A DNA stretch of 5,815 nucleotides from Lachnospiraceae bacterium UBA3863 (GCA_002392385.1 DGGX01000063.1:1-5815), one strand, 5' to 3'; counted from the stretch's first letter, positions 1 to 5,737 are shown. The notes: generated by a model not told the origin, from the letters alone. Program-made: numbers and translations.

Positions 1-63
1 ACAGGCGGATTCAACCTGCAGATCGCATGGTCCACGGGACATCTTGCGGGTTCGAATGTTTAG
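1..63 (+). CDS. HI0933/BaiN-family FAD-dependent oxidoreductase, C-terminal fragment
   Basis: The window opens inside a reading frame whose last 20 codons end at TAG 61-63. The peptide contains TGGFNLQIAWSTGHLAG, which matches the highly conserved C-terminal FAD-binding segment of HI0933-like (YhiN/BaiN) flavoproteins, usually written TGGYNLQWAWSSGxxAG. Members are cytosolic FAD proteins of about 400 residues; the physiological substrate is unsettled for most of them. Only the last 20 residues are visible, so nothing can be said about the rest of the protein. In clostridial genomes this gene often lies directly upstream of cmk, which supports the call. The gap to the cmk start is 48 nt, so the genes may be co-transcribed. 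Confidence 0.8.
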   Translation, partial: TGGFNLQIAWSTGHLAGSNV

Positions 64-72
64 TGCTATCGT
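44..72 (+). promoter_or_regulatory. possible weak sigma-A promoter for cmk
   Basis: TTGCGG at 44-49 and TATCGT at 67-72 are separated by 17 bp, with TG at 64-65 giving an extended -10. The -35 lies in the last codons of the flavoprotein gene and the -10 straddles the region just after its stop. Initiation would fall near 79, about 33 nt before the preferred cmk start. Both hexamers match the consensus only partly, so this is a candidate; cmk could equally be read through from upstream. Confidence 0.25.
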
Positions 73-102
73 AAAGGCTGTTGTTAAGACATGAGAACGA
101 AA

Positions 103-109
103 GAGGTGG
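103..109 (+). promoter_or_regulatory. cmk ribosome binding site
   Basis: GAGGTGG at 103-109 matches the anti-Shine-Dalgarno complement, with GAGG ending 5 nt before ATG 112. The in-frame ATG at 91 has no comparable site upstream. The site lies inside the coding sequence that the 91 start would require, so it selects 112 as the start. Confidence 0.8.
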
Positions 110-111
110 AT

Positions 112-777
112 ATGATCAATATCGCGATCGACGGACCCGCAGGTGCCGGCAAGAGCACGATTGCCAGAAAGGTCGCCGCGCAGCTGGGATATATTTATGT
201 GGACACCGGCGCTATGTACAGGGCCATGGCCCTCTATCTGCTCCGGAGAGGCGTCAATCCGGAGGATATGGCGGCTGTCAGCGCCCGCTGCAGGGAGGCG
301 GACATCACGCTGACCTATGACGGCGGCGAGCAGTGCGTTCTCCTCAATGGAGAGAATGTAAACGGCCTGATCCGCACCCCCGAGGTGTCGCAGATGGCTT
401 CCGTCACCAGTGCCAACGGCGATGTCCGGGCCAGACTCACGGAGCTGCAGCAGAGGCTGGGCAGGGAGCAGAACGTGGTGATGGACGGCCGGGATATCGG
501 CACGGTCATCCTGCCTCACGCCCAGGTCAAGATCTACCTGACCGCCCGCGCCCGGGTAAGGGCGGAGCGCAGATATCTGGAGATGGTGCAGAAGGGAGAA
601 GCGGCCGACCTGGACCAGATCGAGAAGGAGATCATCGAACGCGATTACCGGGATATGCAGAGGGAGATCGCGCCGCTGAAGCAGGCGGAGGATGCCGTGG
701 TGGTGGACAGCTCGGATATGAGCATCGAGGAGGTCACGGACAGGATTCTGACCATCATCCGGGAGAAGACAGCATGA
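112..777 (+). CDS. cmk: cytidylate kinase (CMP/dCMP kinase)
   Basis: Cytosolic nucleoside monophosphate kinase that phosphorylates CMP and dCMP to the diphosphates with ATP, feeding pyrimidine salvage and RNA, DNA and lipid precursor pools. The 221-residue product has the usual length for bacterial Cmk. Visible motifs are the P-loop GPAGAGKST at residues 8-16, YVDTGAMYRA at 29-38, MDGRDIGTVILPHA at 124-137, the arginine-rich RARVRAERR lid segment at 146-154, and the C-terminal RDYRDMQREIAPL at 177-189 followed by AEDAVVVDSS. All are typical of the family and no key residue is missing. ATG 112 is preferred over ATG 91 because of the ribosome binding site and because the family normally begins a few residues before the IAIDGPAGAGKS strand. 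The stop codon overlaps the ispH start as ATGA, implying coupled translation. Confidence 0.96.
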   Translation: MINIAIDGPAGAGKSTIARKVAAQLGYIYVDTGAMYRAMALYLLRRGVNPEDMAAVSARCREADITLTYDGGEQCVLLNGENVNGLIRTPEVSQMASVTSANGDVRARLTELQQRLGREQNVVMDGRDIGTVILPHAQVKIYLTARARVRAERRYLEMVQKGEAADLDQIEKEIIERDYRDMQREIAPLKQAEDAVVVDSSDMSIEEVTDRILTIIREKTA

Positions 778-1622
778 AGATCATAACGGCACAGAGCGCC
801 GGCTTCTGTTTCGGCGTCCGCAAGGCCGTAGACATCGTCTACAGAGAAGCGGAGAATGAAGGCCCGGTCTACACCTATGGCCCCATTATCCACAACCGCA
901 CCGTGGTAGAGGATCTGGAAGCCAGGGGCGTGAGAGTCCTGCGGTCGGAAGAAGAGCTGGAGACCGTAAAGGGCGGCGTGATCGTGACCCGGTCCCACGG
1001 GGTCTCCCGGGAAGAGGAGAACAAGCTTGTGGCCACCGGCGCCAGGGTGGTGGACGCCACCTGTCCTTTTGTCAAAAGGATCCACAGGACCGTGGAGAAG
1101 GAGAGCGCCGGGGGCAGCGAGATCGTCATTGTCGGCAGTCCCTCTCATCCCGAGGTCCGGGGGATCATGGGATGGTCCTCCACACCGGTCACGGTGATCG
1201 ACGGACCGCAGCAGGCACGGGATTTCACCCCCCGCGGACAGGGGCAGATCTGTGTGGTGGCCCAGACCACCTATAATGCAAATAAATTTCAAGAAGTTAT
1301 TGCTATTTTACAGGAAAGAGGCTACAATTTACTTTGTGTGAATACTATCTGCAATGCCACGCATGAGCGGCAGGCCGAGGCCAGAGAGATCGCCCGCCAC
1401 GCGGACATGATGATAGTAATAGGTGACAGTTCCAGTTCCAACTCAGCGAAGCTCTTTGAGATATGCCGCAAGGAATGCCCTGACACCCAATTCATACAGT
1501 CATGGCGAGACCTGCAGCTCCCTCCGGCGGGTGGAGTAGGAGTGGTGGGAATCACCGCCGGGGCATCAGTCCCGTCAACTATCATTGAGGAGGTTCAGTT
1601 ACATGTCAGAGCAGAGTTTTGA
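774..1622 (+). CDS. ispH: 4-hydroxy-3-methylbut-2-enyl diphosphate reductase
   Basis: IspH (LytB) is the last enzyme of the MEP pathway: a [4Fe-4S] protein that reduces HMBPP to IPP and DMAPP in the cytosol. The 282-residue product is full length. The three cluster cysteines are C12 (AGFCFGVRKA), C97 (DATCPFV) and C193 (NTICNAT). The diphosphate-binding histidines are H40, H75 (RSHGV) and H125, the catalytic glutamate is E127 (HPEVRG), the AQTTYN threonines are at 165-166, and TAGAS is at 261-265. The SSN motif is at 221-223, but the loop before it reads GDSSSSNS instead of the usual GGxNSSNS-type sequence. ATG 774 lies in ATGA overlapping the cmk stop, with GGGAG at 761-765 as ribosome binding site. 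The 3' end overlaps rpsA by 20 nt. An AT-rich stretch around 1272-1345 uses codons unlike the rest of the gene. Confidence 0.96.
   Translation: MKIITAQSAGFCFGVRKAVDIVYREAENEGPVYTYGPIIHNRTVVEDLEARGVRVLRSEEELETVKGGVIVTRSHGVSREEENKLVATGARVVDATCPFVKRIHRTVEKESAGGSEIVIVGSPSHPEVRGIMGWSSTPVTVIDGPQQARDFTPRGQGQICVVAQTTYNANKFQEVIAILQERGYNLLCVNTICNATHERQAEAREIARHADMMIVIGDSSSSNSAKLFEICRKECPDTQFIQSWRDLQLPPAGGVGVVGITAGASVPSTIIEEVQLHVRAEF
1300..1328 (+). promoter_or_regulatory. candidate internal promoter for rpsA inside ispH
   Basis: TTGCTA at 1300-1305 and TACAAT at 1323-1328 are exactly 17 bp apart and match the sigma-A consensus at 4 of 6 and 5 of 6 positions. They lie in a strikingly AT-rich patch (10 G/C in the 40 bases 1281-1320) within an otherwise GC-rich gene. 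A perfect TATAAT also occurs at 1272-1277 but without a recognisable -35. Transcription would start near 1335, giving rpsA an untranslated leader of roughly 270 nt within ispH. The assignment is inference from motif and composition only. Confidence 0.4.
1587..1593 (+). promoter_or_regulatory. rpsA ribosome binding site
   Basis: GAGGAGG is a near-perfect Shine-Dalgarno sequence 9 nt before ATG 1603. It lies within the ispH coding region. It rules out the in-frame TTG at 1585, which would place the site inside the gene, and fixes the start at the MSEQSFEELF form. Confidence 0.85.
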
Positions 1623-2793
1623 AGAGTTGTTCAACGAGAGTTACAAGCAGATCCACGCCGGTGAGGCAGTGGAAGGCACGATCATCGATGTGAAGCCTGA
1701 TTCGGCTATCCTGGATATCGGCTACAAGAGCGAAGGTATCCTTACCCGCAACGAATATACGAATGACAGTTCCGTCGATCTCACTGAAGTGCTGCACGTG
1801 GATGACAAGCTGGAAGTCAAGGTCGTCAAGCTCAACGACGGTGAGGGCCAGGTAGTCCTTTCCTACAAGAAGCTTGCAGCCGACCGCGGCAACAAGAGGA
1901 TCGAGGAAGCATATAACAGCGGCGAGACCCTGAAAGCCAAGGTCAATCAGGTCCTCAAGGGCGGCCTGAGCGTCGTTCTGGACGAGGTGAGGGTGTTCAT
2001 CCCCGCCAGCCTTGTCTCGGATACCTATGAGAGCGATCTCAACAAGTATCTCGATCAGGAGATCGAGTTCCGCATCACAGAATACAGCCCTCACAGGCAC
2101 AGATTCATCGGCAACCGCAAGGTCCTGCTGACTGAGAAGCGCGAAGAGATGCGCAAGAAGCTCTTCGAGACCATCAAGAAGGATGATATCGTGGAAGGTA
2201 CCGTCAAGAACGTTACCAACTTCGGTGCCTTCATCGACCTGGGCGGCGCTGACGGTCTGCTCCACATCTCCGAGATGAGCTGGGGCCGGATCAACGATCC
2301 CAAGGAAGTCGTCAAGCCCGGCGACAAGGTGCGCGTGCGCATCAAGAACATCAAGTCCGACGAGCGCGGAACCAAGATCGCCCTTTCCATGAAGTTCGAC
2401 GATCAGTCTCCGTGGGTCGGTGCTGCGCAGAAGTATGCCGTGGGCAACATCGTCACCGGCAGAGTCGCCAGAATGACCGACTTCGGTGCCTTTGTTGAGC
2501 TTGAGCCCGGCATCGATGCCCTGCTTCATGTCTCTCAGATCGCCAGAGAGCACATCGAGAAGCCCTCTGATGTCCTCACCGAGGGTCAGGAAGTCACCGC
2601 AAAGGTCGTGGACTTCAACGATGCCACCGAGCCTAAGAAGATCAGCCTGAGTATGAAGGCTCTCCTTATGGACCAGGAGAAGGCCCGCCGCGCAGCAGAG
2701 CGCGCCAAGGAGAGAGAGAATGCGGATGTCGTCGATTTCGACATCGAGGCCGCTATCCGCAAGGCTCAGCAGGAAGAGAACGCCGAGGAATAA
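1603..2793 (+). CDS. rpsA: S1 RNA-binding domain protein (ribosomal protein S1 homologue)
   Basis: RNA-binding protein of the bacterial S1 family, expected to act with the 30S subunit in mRNA binding; in Gram-positive bacteria its ribosomal role is less strict than in E. coli. The 396 residues hold four S1 (OB-fold) repeats at roughly 21-90, 108-176, 194-264 and 279-353. Repeats 3 and 4 carry the strongest signatures, TNFGAFIDLGGADGLLHIS (205-223) and TDFGAFVELEPGIDALLHVS (292-311). Repeat 1 (DSAILDIGYKSEGIL) and repeat 2 (GGLSVVLDEVRVFIPAS) are the degenerate types found at S1 N-termini. A charged, probably helical tail rich in E, K, R and A follows from about 355. Four repeats fit Firmicutes S1, against six in E. 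coli. Codon use looks biased towards a highly expressed set. The gene overlaps ispH by 20 nt in another frame, and a terminator follows 34 nt after the stop. Confidence 0.93.
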   Translation: MSEQSFEELFNESYKQIHAGEAVEGTIIDVKPDSAILDIGYKSEGILTRNEYTNDSSVDLTEVLHVDDKLEVKVVKLNDGEGQVVLSYKKLAADRGNKRIEEAYNSGETLKAKVNQVLKGGLSVVLDEVRVFIPASLVSDTYESDLNKYLDQEIEFRITEYSPHRHRFIGNRKVLLTEKREEMRKKLFETIKKDDIVEGTVKNVTNFGAFIDLGGADGLLHISEMSWGRINDPKEVVKPGDKVRVRIKNIKSDERGTKIALSMKFDDQSPWVGAAQKYAVGNIVTGRVARMTDFGAFVELEPGIDALLHVSQIAREHIEKPSDVLTEGQEVTAKVVDFNDATEPKKISLSMKALLMDQEKARRAAERAKERENADVVDFDIEAAIRKAQQEENAEE

Positions 2794-2827
2794 GGCGCAG
2801 CTCCCTGCAGGTGCAGAACAGAATTTT

Positions 2828-2860
2828 AAAAGAGCGTCGCGTATGCGGCGCTCTTTTTTT
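2828..2860. terminator. bidirectional Rho-independent terminator
   Basis: A stem of 13 pairs (2828-2840 with 2845-2857, one T-G wobble at 2837/2848) closes on a GTAT loop and runs into seven Ts at 2854-2860, ending rpsA transcription. On the other strand the same stem is followed by TTTTAAAATT, so it can also stop the convergent gene that ends at 2909. This is the only hairpin-plus-T-tract seen between the two genes. Confidence 0.92.
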
Positions 2861-2908
2861 ATGCTTTTGCGGCGGACGGGATCGTCCGACTCCTTCAGAG
2901 GGAGGAGA

Positions 2909-4021
2909 TCAGCCGGCAGTCTTCAGGATGTGGGCTGCCACATAGGAAGCATAGGCGGACAGCTGGGCCCGATCCCGCTTGAGCTCGTCGGTGAGCTCGA
3001 AGAAAAGGCTGTCATCCGTATAGGCGCGTTTGAAGAAGGGGGTCCGGAAGAGATCCCATTCGGGCAGGTAGGAGGCGGTCTTCCTGGTGTAGCAGGTCTC
3101 CGGACGAGCCTGGAGCCTTCGGCTCCTGTCGACGTAGGAGGCTATATATTTGTGTATGGCCATATCCTCCTCGGGGAGGAAATAGTAGTCCTTATAGTTG
3201 GCATAGAAATAGCGCAGGGTCTCGGTGTAGATCGGGACCTTGAGAACGCCGTCCGCGTCCTCGATGCGGAAATAGCAGTGGTCAGCGCCGCCGCCCACAG
3301 GAAGGGGGAGCGGGTCGCTGAGACGGAAGAAGAGGAAGAGCTCCTCCTTCTCCCGGCCGTCGTGATCGGTGTAGTAGTTGGCCTGGGCCCTTCTGAGTGT
3401 GAGGGCGGGATCCCGCAGCTGACGGAAGGCTGTGAGAGGGAGCATCTGGGCGATGCCGGCCAGGTCCGCTTCGTTGTGGTCCAGGATCCGCTGGGCGGAG
3501 GCAGGGAGACGGAACTGCAGGAACTGGCCGTAGAGACCGGCGATCCCGGCGCCGTCCATGGGCGAAGGCCTCTGTATGTCCAGGGCATTCTCCACGGTCT
3601 GCTGCTTATAGTCAGGGAGACCGATGAATTTCTTGAAGGGAAGGATCTCCTTATAGAGATCTACGTGGACCAGGTCGGGGTCAAGGGAATTCAGGCCGTT
3701 GGCGCTGAGTCTTTTGTTGAGAAAAGAGATATCGAAACGCTCTCCGCCGTAGGTGATCACGGCGCCGCCGTCCGCCAGATAACCGGAAATGTAGAGAAGA
3801 AAGGAGGACAGGATCTGCCGCTCCTCCGTTCCGGTCTCGTCGAACCATTGAATGAGATCCCAGCTGTCCCCGGCCCTGGTCAGGCAGCCGATCAGCACAG
3901 CCTGATTGCGCTCGGCGCTGATGCCCGTGGTCTCTATATTGAGGACCAGCAGGCGCTGGGGCAGGGCGGCACAGGGTGGAAGATCGACGTTTAGAGATAG
4001 CTGTTTGCTGACGATACGCAT
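2909..4021 (-). CDS. YprB-like ribonuclease H-like (DEDD-type) domain protein, motif I altered
   Basis: A 370-residue protein with an N-terminal RNase H-like exonuclease fold of the YprB type (about 22-195) and a C-terminal region found in Lachnospiraceae homologues. Family exonucleases use four acidic residues to bind two metal ions. Here motif I reads LLVLNIETTG (24-33), so N28 replaces the usual Asp while E30 is kept. Motif II is ITYGGERFDISFL with D97, HVDLYKEI lies at 119-126, and motif III is HNEADLAG with D186. The C-terminal part has the hallmark YYFLPEEDMAIHKYIASYVD (279-298) and CYTRK (310-314). The start at 4021 has GGAGG (4028-4032 on the plus strand) 6 nt upstream. No signal peptide or membrane segment is visible, so it is probably cytosolic. 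Its substrate is unknown; with N28 it may be inactive or a nucleic-acid-binding relative. It is convergent with rpsA and divergent from thrC. Confidence 0.85.
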   Translation of the reverse strand: MRIVSKQLSLNVDLPPCAALPQRLLVLNIETTGISAERNQAVLIGCLTRAGDSWDLIQWFDETGTEERQILSSFLLYISGYLADGGAVITYGGERFDISFLNKRLSANGLNSLDPDLVHVDLYKEILPFKKFIGLPDYKQQTVENALDIQRPSPMDGAGIAGLYGQFLQFRLPASAQRILDHNEADLAGIAQMLPLTAFRQLRDPALTLRRAQANYYTDHDGREKEELFLFFRLSDPLPLPVGGGADHCYFRIEDADGVLKVPIYTETLRYFYANYKDYYFLPEEDMAIHKYIASYVDRSRRLQARPETCYTRKTASYLPEWDLFRTPFFKRAYTDDSLFFELTDELKRDRAQLSAYASYVAAHILKTAG

Positions 4022-4060
4022 GAGGGGCCTCCGGGAAACCTGTTTTAAGGAAAGATCTCA

Positions 4061-4092
4061 CTCAAGTCAGTGTACCATATTTCTGTCTTGAG
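4061..4092. repeat. inverted repeat CTCAAG / CTTGAG around the minus-strand -10
   Basis: CTCAAG at 4061-4066 and CTTGAG at 4087-4092 are exact inverse complements 20 bp apart. They bracket the extended -10 of the minus-strand gene (4069-4077). This could be an operator with two half-sites, but six-base arms at this spacing can occur by chance. Confidence 0.35.
4069..4077 (-). promoter_or_regulatory. extended -10 promoter for the ribonuclease H-like gene
   Basis: On the minus strand the sequence reads TGG-TACACT, an extended -10 element about 48 bp before the start codon at 4021. Initiation near 4062 would give a leader of about 40 nt. No good -35 hexamer lies at the expected distance, which an extended -10 can tolerate. 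Confidence 0.4.
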
Positions 4093-4093
4093 A

Positions 4094-4110
4094 CGGGAAA
4101 AATTTTCCCG
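4094..4110. repeat. 17-bp palindrome CGGGAAAA-A-TTTTCCCG
   Basis: Two perfect 8-bp arms (4094-4101 and 4103-4110) flank one central A. The element lies between the divergent promoters, covering the place of the minus-strand -35 and ending 6 bp before the thrC -35. Position, symmetry and an AT core between GC ends resemble a dimeric repressor or activator site. It is unlikely to be a terminator because no T tract follows either arm and both flanking genes point away. Confidence 0.55.
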
Positions 4111-4116
4111 CAGTGT

Positions 4117-4133
4117 TTGTCCTGTGCGGACAA
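4117..4133. repeat. inverted repeat TTGTCC-N5-GGACAA overlapping the thrC -35
   Basis: Two perfect 6-bp arms, 4117-4122 and 4128-4133, are separated by TGTGC. The left arm is the proposed -35 hexamer of thrC, so a protein bound here would compete with RNA polymerase. The 17-bp span equals that of the palindrome at 4094-4110, but the sequences differ. Confidence 0.4.
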
Positions 4134-4145
4134 TTGTGCTACACT
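4117..4145 (+). promoter_or_regulatory. thrC promoter
   Basis: TTGTCC (4117-4122) and TACACT (4140-4145) are 17 bp apart, with TG at 4137-4138 forming an extended -10. Each hexamer matches the sigma-A consensus at 4 of 6 positions. Transcription would start near 4152, at the base of the first leader hairpin. This is the best promoter-like sequence seen in the divergent region. Confidence 0.6.
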
Positions 4146-4149
4146 ATAG

Positions 4150-4208
4150 CCCGTGAATGAACCGGAAAATATATTGACCGGTATACACGGGACCGGGCAG
4201 AGGCCCGG
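4150..4208 (+). promoter_or_regulatory. structured thrC 5' leader with two hairpins
   Basis: The first hairpin is nested. An outer stem CCCGTG/CACGGG (4150-4155 with 4186-4191) encloses an inner stem ACCGG/CCGGT (4161-4165 with 4178-4182), with a small internal loop and a 12-nt AT-rich terminal loop. Directly after it, CCGGGC/GCCCGG (4193-4198 with 4203-4208) forms a second hairpin with an AGAG loop. The leader lies between the predicted start point and the weak AAGGGA ribosome binding site at 4229-4234. No T tract follows, so it is not a simple attenuator, and no T-box or other known riboswitch motif was recognised. It may stabilise the mRNA or control translation; the role is inference. Confidence 0.45.
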
Positions 4209-4220
4209 CAGCCGGTATAC
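4178..4220 (+). repeat. 9-bp direct repeat CCGGTATAC
   Basis: Exact copies at 4178-4186 and 4212-4220 start 34 bp apart and flank the second leader hairpin. Each contains the self-complementary GTATAC, so the two copies could pair with each other in RNA and compete with the first hairpin. They could also be a paired DNA-binding site downstream of the promoter. Confidence 0.45.
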
Positions 4221-4238
4221 GGATCGGAAAGGGACAGC

Positions 4239-5726
4239 ATGGAGGTTTTATATAAGAGTACCCGGTCTGACGAGGAGAGGATCACCGCTTCTATGGCGGT
4301 GCTGCGCGGCATGTCGCAGGACGGCGGGTTATACGTTCCCACCCAGATCCCGCATCTGGAGATGTCTCTCGCGGAGCTGGCACAGAAGGGATACAGAGAG
4401 GTCGCCTATGAGGTCCTGCGCATCTTCCTGACGGATTTCACCGAAGAGGAACTGCGGGGCTGCATCGAGAAGGCCTATGACAGCAAATTCGACACGGAGG
4501 AGCCGGTGGTCCTCCGAAGGGGAGAGAGAGCGGATTATCTCGAGCTCTATCACGGACCGACCATCGCCTTCAAGGATATGGCCCTGACCCTGCTGCCGCA
4601 CCTGCTGACAGCGGCGGCGGCCAGAAACGGTGAGGACAGGGAGATCGTCATCCTTACGGCCACCAGCGGCGACACGGGCAAGGCCGCAATGGCGGGTTTT
4701 GCCGACGTGCCGCGGACCAGGATCATGGTCTTCTATCCCAAGAACGGTGTCTCCGCCCTGCAGGAGAAGCAGATGGTGACCCAGAAGGGGGCCAACACCC
4801 GCGTGATCGGCATCTACGGGAATTTCGACGACGCGCAGACAGCCGTCAAGCAGATCTTCCTGGACAAGCGCATGCAGGAGGATCTGGCCGACAAGGGCTA
4901 TCGGTTCTCCTCGGCGAACTCCATCAATATCGGCCGTCTGGTGCCCCAGATCGTCTACTATGTCTATGCCTATACAAGACTTCTGGCAAGCGGCGGGGTC
5001 CGGGAAGGGGAGAAGGTGAATTTCTCTGTTCCCACCGGCAATTTCGGCAACATCCTGGCCGGCTGGTATGCCCGGAAGATCGGCGTTCCCATCAACATGC
5101 TGATCTGCGCCTCCAACTCCAACAAGGTGCTGTTCGATTTCTTCTCCACCGGCTATTATGACAGGAAGAGGGACTTCCTGCTCACCAGCTCGCCCTCCAT
5201 GGATATCCTGGTGTCCAGCAATCTGGAAAGGCTATTGTATCTGCTCACGGGCGACGCGGACATCGTAAAAGGACTCATGCAGGATTTGCAGGAAAAAGGT
5301 CATTATCAGGTATCGGATGCACTGGTGAAAAAGCTGCACAGCGATTTCTGGGCCGGTTTCTGCGATGACGACGGCACCCGCGACACCATCGGCCAGATCT
5401 GGCGGGAGCATCATTACCTGTGCGACACCCATACGGCGGTGGCCTGGAACGTGGCCCAGCAGTATAAAGCGTCCCGTCCGGCGCATCGGCCCGTGGTGGT
5501 GCTGTCCACCGCCTCTCCCTTCAAGTTCCCGGCGGCGGTGCTCGCCGCTATCGGCGAACAGGCGGAAGGCGATGAGTTTAATCAGATGGAGCAGCTGGCC
5601 GCCCGCAGCGGCCTGAGCATCCCCAAAGGCCTGGCAGGCCTGAAGGAAAAGCCCGTGCTGCACACCGACGTAATCAACCGGGAAGACCTGACCGACTACG
5701 TCCTGAAGCAGCTGGAGACCTTATAA
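4239..5726 (+). CDS. thrC: threonine synthase
   Basis: PLP-dependent cytosolic enzyme that converts O-phosphohomoserine to threonine and phosphate, the last step of threonine synthesis. The 495-residue length and N-terminal domain (GMSQDGGLYVP, 24-34) place it in the long, E. coli/yeast-like class and not in the shorter class typified by B. subtilis ThrC. The PLP lysine is K112 in YHGPTIAFKDMAL. Other motifs are TATSGDTGKAA (140-150), SANSINIGRLVPQ (225-237), the phosphate-binding loop PTGNFGN (265-271), DTHTAVAW (396-403) and STASPFKFP (423-431). All expected residues are present. ATG 4239 is preceded by a modest AAGGGA (4229-4234), and homologues typically begin just before the YxSTR segment seen at residues 5-9. 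It stands alone: no hom or thrB is in the window. It is divergent from the exonuclease-like gene and has its own promoter and structured leader. Confidence 0.96.
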   Translation: MEVLYKSTRSDEERITASMAVLRGMSQDGGLYVPTQIPHLEMSLAELAQKGYREVAYEVLRIFLTDFTEEELRGCIEKAYDSKFDTEEPVVLRRGERADYLELYHGPTIAFKDMALTLLPHLLTAAAARNGEDREIVILTATSGDTGKAAMAGFADVPRTRIMVFYPKNGVSALQEKQMVTQKGANTRVIGIYGNFDDAQTAVKQIFLDKRMQEDLADKGYRFSSANSINIGRLVPQIVYYVYAYTRLLASGGVREGEKVNFSVPTGNFGNILAGWYARKIGVPINMLICASNSNKVLFDFFSTGYYDRKRDFLLTSSPSMDILVSSNLERLLYLLTGDADIVKGLMQDLQEKGHYQVSDALVKKLHSDFWAGFCDDDGTRDTIGQIWREHHYLCDTHTAVAWNVAQQYKASRPAHRPVVVLSTASPFKFPAAVLAAIGEQAEGDEFNQMEQLAARSGLSIPKGLAGLKEKPVLHTDVINREDLTDYVLKQLETL

Positions 5727-5737
5727 CAGCTTTCGGG

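Noticed and set aside
333..773. Upstream extension of the ispH frame through cmk, giving a 429-residue product
   Set aside because: The extension overlaps cmk out of frame and has no IspH similarity. The family N-terminus MKIITAQSAGFCFG begins at 774 with its own ribosome binding site.
1606..2553. A 315-codon minus-strand open frame opposite rpsA
   Set aside because: The plus strand encodes a clear four-repeat S1 protein here; the antisense frame has no motif and is a typical shadow of a GC-rich, codon-biased gene.
2720..3994. A 424-codon plus-strand open frame lying across the rpsA end, the terminator and the antisense of the ribonuclease H-like gene
   Set aside because: It crosses a strong terminator, has no ribosome binding site, shows no recognisable domain, and its openness is explained by the codon bias of the real minus-strand gene.
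4094..4110. The CGGGAAAA-A-TTTTCCCG palindrome as an intrinsic terminator
   Set aside because: Both flanking genes are transcribed away from it, and the Ts belong to the stem with no T tract after it.
4153..4238. Threonine leader peptide controlling thrC by attenuation (GTG 4153 frame, or the 6-codon ATG 4157-4177 frame)
   Set aside because: Neither has a ribosome binding site, the GTG lies almost at the predicted transcript start, Thr codons are not clustered, and no terminator with a T tract precedes thrC.
4140..4238. T-box riboswitch for threonine
   Set aside because: The leader is under 100 nt and lacks the conserved T-box sequence and the specifier-loop architecture; a short GGACCGGG stretch is only a superficial resemblance.
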